Shown here: positions 12,401 to 25,470 of the stretch, piece by piece
Numbering within the stretch: position 1 is the stretch's first letter
How the letters are laid out: the number at the start of each line of letters is the position of its first letter
NCBI RefSeq assembly: GCF_031877795.1
Contig: NC_133932.1
Location: forward strand, 79,225,937 to 79,289,936
Origin: Strix aluco
Taxonomy: Eukaryota > Chordata > Aves > Strigiformes > Strigidae
DNA length: 64,000 nt
Direction: 5' to 3'
Made by a program: the position numbers and the translations under genes
Notes under the pieces: model-generated
Told to the model about the DNA's origin: nothing
The model's input: the letters and a program-made list of their open reading frames with translations, nothing else
Database searches by the model: none

Positions 12401-15400
12401 CTTGTCAACTGCCTCTGTGAAAAACCCTCATCCCTTACGCATAAATACAGATTGAATCAAGCCAGTCTAGTCTACAAATATTCTTTTTTAAACCCACAAA
12501 ACTAGAATTACTTTTGATGATTGTCAATGATATTAAACAAAACAGTAAACATATTGATTCGCTGTATGCTATGTTTTCCGGACAACCCTGCATTAGAAAC
12601 TTATTGCAGGCAAGCCATCATATATATGTAAGTCAGCAATTAAGTGAAGCCTTCATATGCTCACACTCTCAAAGGAATCCTCAGAAACCTCTTCATACAA
12701 ATTACTCCTGTTTATTCTTCACTATCCCTTCATGGCTTGCCTGTACCATGATCAATGTTATTTACTTGAATCAGGAATACCAATATCCTATTCAAACCAA
12801 CACAGACCATTTTAAAGCTTTTTCTTCAGGTTTTAAATCAGTCAATTTGAAGGCACTGTACAAACAGGTAATTCTGGCTATTCCTGGAAGGAAAATTAGT
12901 GTCCCATCTGTTAAACTGAGGGCATGATTAGCTCCAATTGCTCAGTTAGTGACTCTCCCCCAAGAACCGTGTTTTCCCTTCAAATCCAAAGGCACAGTCT
13001 GAGCAAAATGGGGAGCTCCTGGAGCCATGAATCCCTTAATAGTCCAGATGAAGATACTTCCACCCAAATGCTTCATCTGTTATTGGACACATTAAAATTT
13101 GAATTAAATACCGCTCACTTGCTTTGCATTTATTGTATCGCCATTTAACTACCATGTATGTGTTTATAACTTCTTTGTACGTGAACTTCAACACAGTGGG
13201 GTTTTTTTAAATACTTTCCTGCCACTTTCCCAATTGAACAGATCACATCTTTTCTATAAAATTTCTGCATTACCTTGAGGCAGGGGGAGGATATTTCTTC
13301 TTTACTGTGAAACTCACAACCTGCTTTCTGAGATGTTTTTCAACCTGTTGTCAAAACTGACTGCATAAGAAATGATGCTTAGGAAGAAGTTGCAAGCTAC
13401 TGGTACCATATACTTTTATTCAATTTCATTGACACCCCTTCCATTCGGCATAACCTGTTTGTGCCAACCGTCACTAAAACCTATGGGAAAAAGTGAAACC
13501 TAACATGCTTGCACAAGTGACAAAGTGCAATTTAAAAAAAAAAAATCCATGGCGGGGGAATAGGAGTGAAGAGTGGGTGAAATACATGTTGAAGTCACCC
13601 AGCTAGTCCTTTATTGATGATAAAACATGTTGTAGAAGTGACAAAGTACATGTTATAATTTTAAGACGACCTAAAGCTGAGGTTGAGCTATAAAAGCATC
13701 ATCATCTAGGTAAACAGCTATTTCACATTATGGACAGAAAGACTGTGGCACCTTTATTGCCATGTGGTAAATGCTAGGAACATATAAAGAGAGTTTAAGA
13801 AAACCTCTCTTTCTTGTGTTTCCATCCAGCACAGAGTTTCTTGATCAACTGGGTCATCACCTGAGCCCACAGTTTGTCACTAGAAAACACAAGCAAAGTG
13901 GGTAAGAACTTAAAAGTTTGGTGGTTCAATGGTAGTACAAATCACTCCTGAACTCATTAAAAAGCATTTTCCAAAACCCTTTCATGCCATCACTCTGCAT
14001 AAATAAAGCTGTTGCACCAGCTGGAGTGCTCTGGGCTCATTCACCCATACAACACCTCATATGAAAGCCAAGCCGAATGTGCTTATAGTAGAAGAAAGTA
14101 ATCTGATTTACTTCCAGATTTAACAGAATTCTGAAAGGGATCCAGCAACTCGTACCCAGCCTCAAGCATAACGCAGACATTTTCCATGAAATAAAAACAT
14201 GTCAAAAGAATAAATAACACACTACATTAATACTACTGTTCAGCAGTTGGGGGAAAATCTGATACAGTCCTGGTTTTGAGAAATAAAACAGCTTGGGGGA
14301 AATACTATTTTTCTGAACCAAGTATGAGTATATAGCAGAGGTATTTACACTGCCCAAATACAGGCTGGCTCCTTCAGAGAGCTTCAGGCACCAGAGCCTG
14401 ATTGGGGTGTTCAGTAGCCCTTCGGAGGAACTTCTCTCTTCCTTGAGCAGGCAGACCCCTAGCAGAAGACCAACCTGCAGTGGTCAGCACGCCAAGACCC
14501 CTTTCTCTTTCCTGTTGAGAGAGATCGGTTACAATTTGTTGTATTTGTGGTGTGTTGCACGAGTACAGAGCAGAAGCTCATGAGCTTGCTACCACGCACG
14601 CTGTGCTGCACAAAAGGGGTACCCTTATGACTCAGTGGCTTGAAACCACAGATGAACACAGCATCAGTGTTCAGCATGATGCACCCAGGGAAAATGCCTA
14701 TCCAAACATGGTCAGTTGAAGACATAATGGCCTTGACTAGTTTCCTTTTTGCCCAAAGCTTATGATCAGAATCCCACAAAATTATTACACAGGTCTTCCA
14801 CCAGGAAAAACATATTTATGGTCACAGTTGTATGCTCAGTATACAACCCACTATAAAACCAGAAAAAAATCCCTGCAGGCTTTAAATATTTAAACATCTG
14901 TTCCCAAAAGACTTTTTATCAAGCAGTTTTACAAATTTATATAATTGAATATACAATTTTATATTTTTTTTTTTTAAATTAAGTCTTTCACCAGAAGCCT
15001 TTACTATGCTTGACCAAGGAAATACCACACTTGGTAATGACACAGTTTCTAGTAAGAAATGCTTGTACCATCAGAACAAAAAACTTGGTTTAGGTACTGC
15101 TCTTTAGATAACAATTTAATAGATTCTTTGGCATTCTGGTGGAGATATAGTGGCTCATGAGGTGTGATTGTATAATATCCAGATTCAAATAACCTACAGT
15201 GTTTTAAAATTATGTATTTATTCTTCCTTCAAAATTATTTTTAAAGTTATAGCAAAACTTTAAAACTTGCTTAGATTTCTATCTCATTTCTCTTTGTGCA
15301 AATGCTTGAGCCACCAAAAGATTCCTGGAGGAACTCTACCTGTGCTGAACAGCACAGTCTAGACACTGTCTGCCCCTGTTTGTCTGACGACAGCTCTCCG

Positions 15401-16559
15401 ATCTTTCAAGATACAGTGCTTCTCTATCTTTAGATAATTGATAACACTGCTTTTATTCTGTGAACAGCTATCAGAGATACTGTGAGACAGACATACAGAT
15501 ACACTGCTGCCACAGGTAAATCCTCATTTTATGTCTGGCTAAATTATAAGTATTATATATGCTGCATGAAGGCAGACTAGGGTTGGTTTTCATACAAGAC
15601 AGATTTAGACCAAAAGCACTCTATTAGCTGCTGTTGTGTCTGCAGAATAAACTGCTTTTTCCACTCTAACTTACTTCACAATGAAAACTGGCATGTTACT
15701 CCAAACCATAGCACTATTAAGTGCAAGCTTTAGAAGATGTACCTAGAGAAGGGCTTGCCTGTTCCACTACCCCATTGTCCCTTTATCAACAAACCTGTTT
15801 TAGTGCAGATTACATCCCTGTGGCTTCTGTTACATTTCAAAACTAATTACTCACCTGCTTACAAGTGTGAAAAAGCATTATCTGTGGAATCTGTACTTTT
15901 TACTACTAAAGGGGACAGTGGGAAGCATCAATTCTCTTGTTCTGTTCTCTTCCTTGCAGCATTTGCAAGGAGAGAAAGCAGAAATACTGCCAAAGCAGCC
16001 CACTGGTCTGCACCCATGTCAAAACATCATTGGAAGTAACACTCCAAAACAGCCTTTACAGTCCGAGCAGGACGGAGAGGCGTAAGACTCAGATCCTTTT
16101 TTAAAATTAAGTTATCAAGAGGTAGAAGCTGTCAGTGAAAGATCAAGCAGAAAGAGTGACATAGTAAACAACACATTTCAAATCAGTCAAAGTGAAGGCT
16201 GCCCGAAAAATTTTAACAGGTCCTCTCACTAAATACAAGTCTCCCAGTAAAGCAGCACGGCAGAGCGCACTGCTGCGCCAGGCGAACACGGAGACCGAGT
16301 ATTAGATTGCTCTTCCCTTTGAGAACATCCTATACTCCTCATATTCCTTTCTTGGCTCCTGAGTCTCAAGTAACTTTAGATTATGCTGAACACGGAAAGC
16401 AGCTTTTGTACCCATATCCGATAGTAGTAGACAGCATACCCATGGCAGGCAAAGACCTCTTTAGAGTAAATAACTAGTATCTCCCAGGAGTTTTTCCTTG
16501 CTGAGCATGCTTGAACTTCACACACTTTCCCAACGGCAACCCTACGTCTCCCCACAGAG

Positions 16560-17035
16560 CAGGCCATGGAGAGGAGAGGAGGGAGCCCACCTTTCCTGCC
16601 CTGGCTGTGGTGGGGCTGCTGGGACCCGGGCAGCGAGGAAGCGGAAGGCATGCATCTGGAGCACAGCAGGGACGGGAGACAGACCTGAGGGAGGCAAAGG
16701 AGCAGACTGGGACATGGGCCCAAAACAGGAGGGGGAGAGAGAGAAACAGGCAGGGAAGGGAGACAAGGATCCCGAGGCAGTGCATAAAACTAGGCAGGAA
16801 AAGGGAAAAAGGCGACTGCATGTGAGAGAAGAACTGGACAAGGGTGGGGATGGGTGCCAGGACAGTCAAGGTGTTCGGTCTCTGACAATGAGTCTGGACA
16901 GAAGGAGAAACCACAGGTGAAAGATAAGAGAATAAGAAGCCAAGAACTAGAGACAGGTCCCAAAAAGCGCAAAAGGATTGTCAGGAAAGGCAAGACAAAT
17001 GAGAGGGAGGAAAAAAGTGCTCTTTGACAAGAGGG
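16560..17035 (+). repeat. Purine-rich, strand-asymmetric stretch
   Basis: The plus strand is dominated by G and A (GGAGGGGGAGAGAGAGAAAC and similar words), with interruptions. Stop codons are scarce in several frames on both strands, giving five overlapping frames of about 95-146 codons that are compositional. It may be a decayed GGAGA/GAGG simple-sequence array. I see no exon here. Confidence 0.6.
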
Positions 17036-20000
17036 CTGTGTCCATTTCCTTCCAGAGCTGGGGCCTGAAGTCAACAGTCCTGTCCTGCATGTTCACAACA
17101 GCTCAGGGGGCTCCCTCACTCACAGGAGAGAGCCACACAGAGGAGCACGACGGTCTGCTGCTGCTGCCACTCACATCTCTCACCCCAGTGCCTGAAATCT
17201 CCAGTGAGGGTGTAAAATTTACAGCTTCTATGGCAGCTTTCATTTTCAAACAGAACGGATTTTCATTTTTTTCTTTAAACAGGGGAAAATTGCACACCTG
17301 ACAGGAAAAGTTAAGGATCAGGAATTGTTTGCGTTTAAGCATGCCATCAAACCACAAGTTATCCTTCCTGTTCTTGCACACCATAACCTTCACTGATTTC
17401 CCTCCTAGGCCCTATCAAAGACCATTCTGCCTCTTTCACCACACAGGGGAGCACAGACAGTTATGGGGGAGGAAATTTTTTTCCACCCTGTTCTATCCTT
17501 AAGGCTTATTTAACTACTTATACTCTGCTGTTAAGACAGAATTAACATCTTTCTGCATAGTAGGCTGATGTCCTCTCTCAAAAAGTACTTACTCCTTGTG
17601 AGAGGAAGAGGCATCACATTATCCTTACTCCCCATATGGTGAATTACAGACAGAAAACCCAGGTCCTCAAGACATGTAGATATTGGCTCCACGGGGAGTT
17701 TGGAGTCTAGATCTAATTTTGTACCACCAAAGTGAGACTCTTAAGGCCAAATAATTCTTCAAGTATTTCACATCCTGCAGCTTTCTTTACACATGATTAT
17801 GGATCCTTTTACTACAGGCTGCATCCAGGAGCATGAGGCTTTCTAAAAACTAGCTCATGGATCTCAAGTCTACCAAGAATTTAACCATTTTCTGGGTAAG
17901 TCACTTCCTAACAACACAGGGAATTCTGTCAAGAATTGAATCCAACTCCTTAAATGTGGGAGGCCATCTGCTCTCTTCAACTACCCTCCTCTTTCAACAT
18001 CTGCAAAAGGCAAGGAACAAGATCTTTCTCACAGACAACATCATATAGAACAGTGCATTACTACCATTCCCAACAAACAAGATGGAGATTGTGGGATGGG
18101 AAAAATGTAACTAAATAATTAGAGATTGTGTCATAAGTCACAAAAAGGGAGAATTACACCTTTTCACTATGGACTTTTGCTTTCCGACGTTAATCATGTT
18201 CTTTTAAACAGCATCTAATCTATAATGATATTTGAAGTATTAAGATGCACTGACTTCTTGAATGAACTTTAAAGAAAGCAAAGAACATGACTGACACAAC
18301 CTTGAGAGTCCAGAAAACAGTATCTTTAATATACTCATACCTTCTGAATATGAATACTCCAATTCCTACAAGGTCTACAAGCAAAGCATCTGCCTTCAAA
18401 TAACACCTCATTATCCAGACAAAACAAACAGCTTTTGATGCTTTTGGCATTGCTTTCACCTCGCCCCCAACTTCTCTACTGCTGTAGATGCACACAGCAA
18501 CCTGAGTTCCTCCATACATACACCCCCTATCTCTGCTTCTAGCCATCTGCCACCCCCACCCCCAGATACACACACCCCCCCAAGTCTCTGCATCTCTCCA
18601 CAGAGGAGGTGAGCACTCATGCAAAGGTCCAGGCATCTTTCGGGAGCATGCACACACAGAAGCTATTCCCATGTGGAACACACTGGTGTGCAGTGAGCAG
18701 AGCAAGGAAGTAGCTGAAGGGTTGGAGGGAACAAAAATGGATGTAAAATGACAGCATTTGAAATACAAGTGTTGGATAAATGGGAGGGGAAAGAGATGAT
18801 CAACTACTATGCGTTGGTGTAATATTATGCAGCTTGGTTTATTTTATGTAAATTCATGCATAGAGTATTTCCAGGGGTTTAAATCATTACAGCATAAGGA
18901 AGGTCCACTTAAAAAATATGTAAACGTCTGCCAGGTATGGAAAATTTTCCCCTTTAGCATCATACTGGATTACATTTTCACAGGGTCACCAATATGGCCT
19001 GGCTCTGCAATCTGGGTTGGCCTGCATGAAACAGTGTGCACTTCTCCTGAGGGAGCGCACAACCGAACACAGATGGTAGTCATCCTCTCATACCCAGAGG
19101 CCTCCAGGAACTCCTTCAGCTTCAGTTTGGCTTGGGAAATTGAAAAATCACTAAATTTGAAAACACCGCATTGCTACCCTTTACAGCCAGGAAGCCCTGC
19201 ATTTTGTGGAAATCCTAGCATGCCTCCTTCAAAAGGATGGCAAACTCACCTCCCCTCCAAGAGGAGCTGAGTGGTTCTTCAGAACAACAACAAACAGCCA
19301 CCCCAAGCCACCCATGTCCCTGCCCCAAATAGTCTGCCCTATACTGGTGATGAACAGGCCAAGGCAGGTCCCTGCCCCTGTGGAAGGCTGAGAAGGCACA
19401 TTTCTCTCGCCTCTTCTTAGGGACTGCTTTTCTCCTACTTTCCAGCTGCCAAAGTTAGGCACATAAATACTGCACAATACCACACAAAGCAGCAGGAAAG
19501 CATAGGCACATGTTGCAGCTAGTAAATGCAATGCAGCATGCAAGCAACAGCAAAGACTTCATAGCAAAACATCAAAAATTCAACTGCCAGGCTGTATCTG
19601 ACCCTTTCACCCCTACATAAACGCACACTCCTGGATAAGGTTTAATCTCTTCTGAATGGCAGTCCTCCCTTTAAGTTGTTCTATCCACAGTCCTATCTAT
19701 GTTGTACCACCTTCTTCCTAAACATACAAATTTTATGCAGTATGGTATATAGAAAAACAAGCTACAACTCTAATCAGTTCAGAAACATGGGAAAATTTGC
19801 AAGTATTTACAACCAGTAAATAAGACAAAAAGTAAAGGAAATAGCAATACTCTGCAGCCATTCAGTAACATATTTGCATCCTGACATCACATCAGTCCTT
19901 CTCCATTTAGTCCCCACAGAGGAAGGTTAGGGCACCCTGACCACAAAAGCAACAGCAGCAAGAAAGAAAAGGCCCAGTACTAGTAGCAACACATATAAAT

Positions 20001-22324
20001 CAATAAACTTACCACACCTTCTCTTGGGCAGTCAAAGCCTTGGTCATGAAAAATGGATCAGCAGAACCAACACCTTGTTTGCCATACAATCTGCTAAGAG
20101 ACCACACAGGATTTCTCCCCCTTTGCAATTCAACCCGGAACGCTTTCCCTTTGCTTCAAAACCTGTCACTACAAGATATGAGTTGATAAGTCTGTGGTGG
20201 GGATATTTACTTGCTTTCCAACATAAATAGGCACACTGCGAGCCTCAGGAGTTGCACACTGAATACAGGCCCTGTGATACAGTATCTCCCCTCTTAGCTT
20301 TTGGCCCATCAATTCAACAGGAAGCAATGCAGGAAATCCAAGGCATCGGTGTGATTCCAATCCATGCCCTTCCTGTCTGGAGAGAGAGATCTAAAAGCAT
20401 CCGGGAGTCCTGCTAACAGATACAGTCAACACCTCTGTTGAAGGCAAGGGGGAGGGAAATTCAACTACCCAGCCCAAAGCTAAACATAGTTTAGCCGGTA
20501 CACATCAGAAGAGAACAACATTAACTGCCAAGCAGCATTCCACCTCCATTTTTCTGACGTACATAGACAAACAACATTGCAATCGGGAGGTAGCGAAGCC
20601 ATGCCCAAGCAAGCTTTAAGCAAGCCAGCCAAGACTGTGTAGCTGTCATGCTGTCTCAGCAAGGATACCAAGAAGGGGAAGCAGTGGTCACCCTGGCTGT
20701 TTCCCCCACCTGTTTGCAACATCCTAGTTGTGGGATTGCAGGGCAATGTTACCCACTCAAAGCAGCCAGCCCAACTCTGGAAGAGAAGCCTGTTCAGGCA
20801 GCAGCGCAGGCTGCTAAAGGCACATCATCGTGTACTCAGTATGTTTCCACTGCTGAGCACAGGGCAAAGTCAAGGTTATAATTTTCAAAGATATCCCCAG
20901 GATGGTCCCTTACACAGCTTGGACTATTATTGCACTGGTTTGTAATAAGCTACAGTCCACCAGAGCAGCACTACTCAAGTGTAAGAGACAGGGAGCAGGA
21001 GGTAATAGCCTTGGCACACAACCAGGGAAGTCACTCCCCAATGTATTAGATACTATGATGAACTTTCCTCTTTCAAACAAAACATCAAACCAGTTTGCTT
21101 GACCTGTCAGTCAGTAAATCCATAACAACAAAACCATACAAACAAAAAAGGAAATTCCAATTAGTTAGAGCTGGGGGAGGGAGAGAAGGGAAGAGAATAT
21201 TCTTTCCTGTATCTATTTTTAGGCTACGTAAGACTGTCTGAAACCATGGCAATGAACCTGTTATAAATCCCCTCACCAGCTCAGTGTTTTGTTTCCTTAT
21301 AGACAAGGATAAATGAGTGCGTACTACAGATTAAATAGTCTAAACCAGAAATTAATCAACTAGCAGGCTACTGGAAATGCATTTGTCAGTTATGAAAACC
21401 ACTGGTTAAGAGAGGCAGGAGTAGCTGATCAGAGACACCAACCACTCAGCAATCTCATACCTAGTAAGGAATCCTTTACAGCCCTAAATAAACAGCACTG
21501 AAGTGGGATCAGTGTCCAGACTGCATCTCTCCACCACCACCCTCCACCACCACCGTCTGTTTCTGCGTGTATTTTGGCATCAATGGTTGCACCCTCAGTG
21601 CTCAGCTCCATTCTTCAGGCTGGGCCCCTAAGATCTGGCTGCGGAGATCCATGCCCCCACCTCATCATTATCTTTCCTCCACCCCATCAGCAGAGCTGTT
21701 TGCTAGGTTGATCTCTAAGACAGTCTGGCTCTAGGGTCCAGGCTCGAAGGAAGAGGTGATCTGGCAGCGCTCAGAGAGCAGGAACCAGGCACCTGAATGC
21801 TCTGATCGCTTACTCAATTCCTTTGGCTAACTGTACACAAAGTTTACAAGCAGATTGCAAGCCTTCCTACACCAGGGGAGAGTTTCTGAAAAAGAATGGT
21901 AGGCTTGAGCTTACTGAAGCACAAATACTATTGCATGAAACAAACAAACAAAAAGTCTGATAAAGTTTTTATACCTGCTATGCAGCTATGCTCAATATAA
22001 CTGCCATCAAAGAAAGAAAAGGTGTCAGGGTCCACAACTCCTTCTGGGCTGATGGGGAAACACCTCCTCAGTCTCCCCCCAGAACTGTAAGTAAAAATTT
22101 GGGTTTGTATTCAGGTAGGTTTAGAAGGGGAAAATACCACCTTCACATTTATCCTACCCTATGACTTAAATATGGGGTTATCCCACACTATTCCCATGAA
22201 ATTGTCTTAAGAGCAACCACCTGGTAAAACTGTGGCTCAAAGATATTTGATTCACCTATATGTAATTTTTCTACTGCTTCTTATTAAAAAGAAAACAAGG
22301 GAGAGAAGGAAACTAGCAGATTTC

Positions 22325-22340
22325 TTTTTTTTTTTTTTTT
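22325..22340. repeat. T16 homopolymer
   Basis: Sixteen consecutive T follow TTTC on the plus strand. No adjacent retroposed unit or target-site duplication is evident, so it is listed as a simple repeat only. Confidence 0.9.
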
Positions 22341-24059
22341 ATGTATTCTCCCTTGGCTTTGGAAAAAAATGACAAAACAAGAAAGTGGAAAAAAAATACT
22401 TTAGTTCTTTTGCAATTTGCAATTTTGCCATCCATTTAAGAAACTAAAATCTAGCCACAGCTGAAAATTCAGAGATTTCAATGTAACCACCAATAATTTT
22501 GAAGAAATATTTCAGAGCTAATAACTTCCATTAACACCTTTACATCTGCTGCTGAAATAACTCATTCTATATGCTTACATGGTTGAGGTATCAAATTCAT
22601 CCTGGTTTTTAATCCTCTGCTATGCACACTAGATTGGCTGTCAATCCAGTCTGCTTTGGAGGATTGAAACATCCTACAAAGCTCAGCTCTGCCTTCACAA
22701 CAGCTTTGCTTGGTATGTGGGGGAGGAAGACAGAAAACATACCTATCTCAAGACAGTTAATTAGATACCCAGCTCTTTAAAAATCAACATCCCAATTATA
22801 TTTTGATTCTACACGCTATAAAGTTTTTTTACACTTGCACATATCAGGAAAAAGGGGGGAGGAACATCTGTAAGTCTATAAAACTGCTACTCAGCAACAT
22901 TAAAGGAAAAAACCCAAAACCCTAAACACAAAGGCAAGAATGCTGAAAACATTAGAAAATGCAAGATTTCTTCTCTGCACAGACCACAGAGGACAGGTAG
23001 TCTCTTTTGCTCAGTGCAGTTGCAGCACACACCCAGGCTATATCAGCTTCCCAGCATTGCTAAGCAACACCACGCCACATTACCTCAATTGATTCAAGGG
23101 AGGGAAGTTGATTCAGAAGCCATTGAAAAAGGCAAGAAACTAGATAAAAATGATTGTGCAAACGTCACACACAAGCCAGAATCCTGCACAGTCAGAGCAA
23201 AAAGCAATTAAGGAAAACCATGGGACACACATACACACAAACTGAAGCAGAATAAAAAAATATCCACATACATAAAGGCAGAAGAAAGGCAAAAATGAAG
23301 CAGGTAAGAGAGGAAGAAAAACAGCGCTGCTGCCTCACCTCAGGTATTCCAAGACTAGAACAATGAATTACATCTTTCTTTCCAGGGAGTAAAAACCAGA
23401 AAAACAGCCAGAAAGCCATGAGAGACATGGGAGCATAAGCCTGATTCACATCAAAAATAGAGCTTGCAGACAATTGAGGATATTTGTTACAAATGTTGAA
23501 GATCAATGGCAGGAATGAATATGAAACACTGAATTTTGAACTGCTTCAAAATCAAAATCCACATTAACTCTTCTGAACAATAAACATCTTCCCCTTCATC
23601 TGATCCTAAATTCTCATACACTTGAAGAGTTGCATTAAAATATTGCTGTGAATATAATCCAAACCAGTATACATTAATATACTAAATAAATCCATTACCT
23701 ATGCAAAAATTTGAAAAAGTTCATCTGTATAAGTTTGTTTTAATTGAAATTGAGATTTGTTCTGAGTGATAAGGACTGGAAACAATTACATTCAACTACA
23801 CCTTCCATGCAAATAATTCATGTAGTAAAAGCCTGTAAATATATATGTATATAATTATTGCCATGGCTTCTGGACCTGCTAAAGCCAACATAAACTAGGA
23901 CTGAGGCAGAAAGAGGAGATCCCCCATGGCTGCATATTCCTGCTTTCCAGCAGCCGCCTTTCCAGCTCCTGTTTCACACATAGGAATCACTCAGGGCAGC
24001 AACACAGAAGAAGAAAGGTCTGATCACCTACTCAGCAGGGCCAAGGGACCACAGAGATA

Positions 24060-25470
24060 AATTGGCCACCACTCTCCTGAAACTCAGGAAAATACAAGGT
24101 GTGTACAGGAGCAAGAAGACAGTACAGGTGCAAGACAACTGTCAAAAACACAGCATCATTAGATCAGACTTCAGGACCAACAGCAGGCTACCAGAATTAG
24201 ATGCTATTCACCCAGGAATTTTAAAGGCACTCCAGCATACAACCACAGAACTATTAACCATGTTGCCTAGCTTCCCTCTAAGACAAACTTAACAAACGAG
24301 ATATAAAAAGCTGAGGATGTGCTGCCAATTTCAATAAAAGGGCTCCAGGGAACTACAGGCTGGTAGCTATAGGCTCACCCCTACACTGAGAAAATTGATA
24401 GGAATTGTAAAAACAGATTAGCAGTTATACAAATAAACATGCTATAGGAGTGCCATCATGGCACAGCTTCTTTTACAACAAACTTCACATGGCGTATATG
24501 GATAAGTGTGGTATGTATAATATATGTAGCGTATGTGGAGCTCTAACAAGCCTTTGACAATGTCTCTCACCACAGGCTTTTAAAGAAATTGAACTGTCAT
24601 GGGATAAGATGGAAGGTCCTTCTGTGAATTAACAACTGGTTAGATGAGAAGAAACAGCACAGGAATAAATAGCCACTTTTCACAACAGCTCTCGTTTTGC
24701 ATTTGTGCTACTTAATATATTCATTATTTATGTGGAAAATGGAGCAAGCAGCAGGATGATAAAGCTTGTTGGTGATTACAGAATCAGGAAGACTAACTGA
24801 AGAGCTGCAGATAGATTTGTCAGGTATTTATACACACAAAACACAAAGTAATATCATATATAGTGAATGGAAACCCCGGAGCTGCCGCAGTTTAATTAAA
24901 GTGAGGAACCACTCATTCACAGACAGCGAAGCTCAGTGCTGGTTGAGAGAGCAAAGGGAACGTTGGGAGTGAGCAGATCAGGAATACTCAACGCAACAGG
25001 GAACACCACTGTACCACTGCAAATCCTTGGTGCAGCCTAGGGCTGCCGCTCTGAGCAATTTTCAGAGAAGGACATAGCAGAACAAGAAAAGGTTCAAGGA
25101 AGGGTGATGACGATGAGAGGTCTAGAGCAGCTTTTACTTAAGGAGAACTAAACAAACAAGTGCTTTTAGATTAGAAGGGGAGTTAGGTAAGATGACAGAC
25201 ATGCAACCAGGAATGGTATTACAGAGAAAGGAAATAGGAAACCATGTCTCGGAATAAATGAATTAAGTGGTATAAAATGAAGTTTATCAGGCAGTTTGTT
25301 TAAAAACAAGAGGAAAAGGAGGTACTTTTTCCATAGTATAATTAACTGCAGAATCCACTGTCACAGGATATTGTGAAGGCAAAAATTTAAAACAGATTAA
25401 CACATGATTAGATGTATTCATAAAAGAAAGTCTGTCAAGGACTGTTAAACAAAGGTGCAGACATTACTTA
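24060..25470 (+). mobile_element. Ancient CR1-type LINE relic (ORF2 RT to 3' end), decayed
   Basis: About 1.4 kb in plus orientation follows the order of an old amniote CR1 ORF2. First comes the reverse-transcriptase part with a LDAIHPGILKAL-like segment (about 24190-24240). Next is GGGAACTACAGGCTGGTAGC, matching the 'GNYRPVS' codons. CCTTTGACAATGTCTCTCAC follows, matching 'AFDKVPH', then GTCATGGGATAAGATGGAAG. Near the end are TGGTATAAAATGAAG and a 'cctgtggaactccttgccagaggatgttgtgaaggc'-like stretch (about 25355-25380), the usual 3' coding end. Stops and frameshifts are frequent and no frame exceeds about 76 codons, so it is long dead. It is much more diverged than the copy at 35.65 kb. Both ends are approximate. 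Confidence 0.85.

Larger units (their letters stand above)
5339..24059 (-). other. FARP1: FARP1 intron 1, part nearest exon 2
   Basis: I found no exon, RNA gene or intact mobile element in these 18.7 kb. Recognisable items are a TTA microsatellite (7499-7518), a short CR1-tail-like patch near 7338-7380, a G-quadruplex motif (9007-9028), a MIR-like relic (about 9270-9420), a purine-rich stretch (16560-17035), a C-rich patch near 18550-18586, a CCA-rich patch near 21531-21555 and a T16 run (22325-22340). The longest frames (137 codons at 12514-12927 and 182 at 18220-18768) start with TTG, have no recognisable domain and show no splice-supported context. Confidence 0.75.

Noticed and set aside
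12514..12927. 137-codon plus-strand open frame
   Set aside because: It begins with TTG and looks like random intron translation, with no motif or homology I recognise.
17590..17720. Possible old repeat ('gaggacctgggttttctg' on the minus strand)
   Set aside because: Similarity to old amniote repeats is limited to one or two short words; not enough to annotate.
18220..18768. 182-codon minus-strand open frame
   Set aside because: It begins with TTG, has no recognisable domain or splice context, and overlaps a C-rich simple patch.
24062..24292. 76-codon plus-strand frame as a host gene
   Set aside because: It is a decayed CR1 reverse-transcriptase segment.
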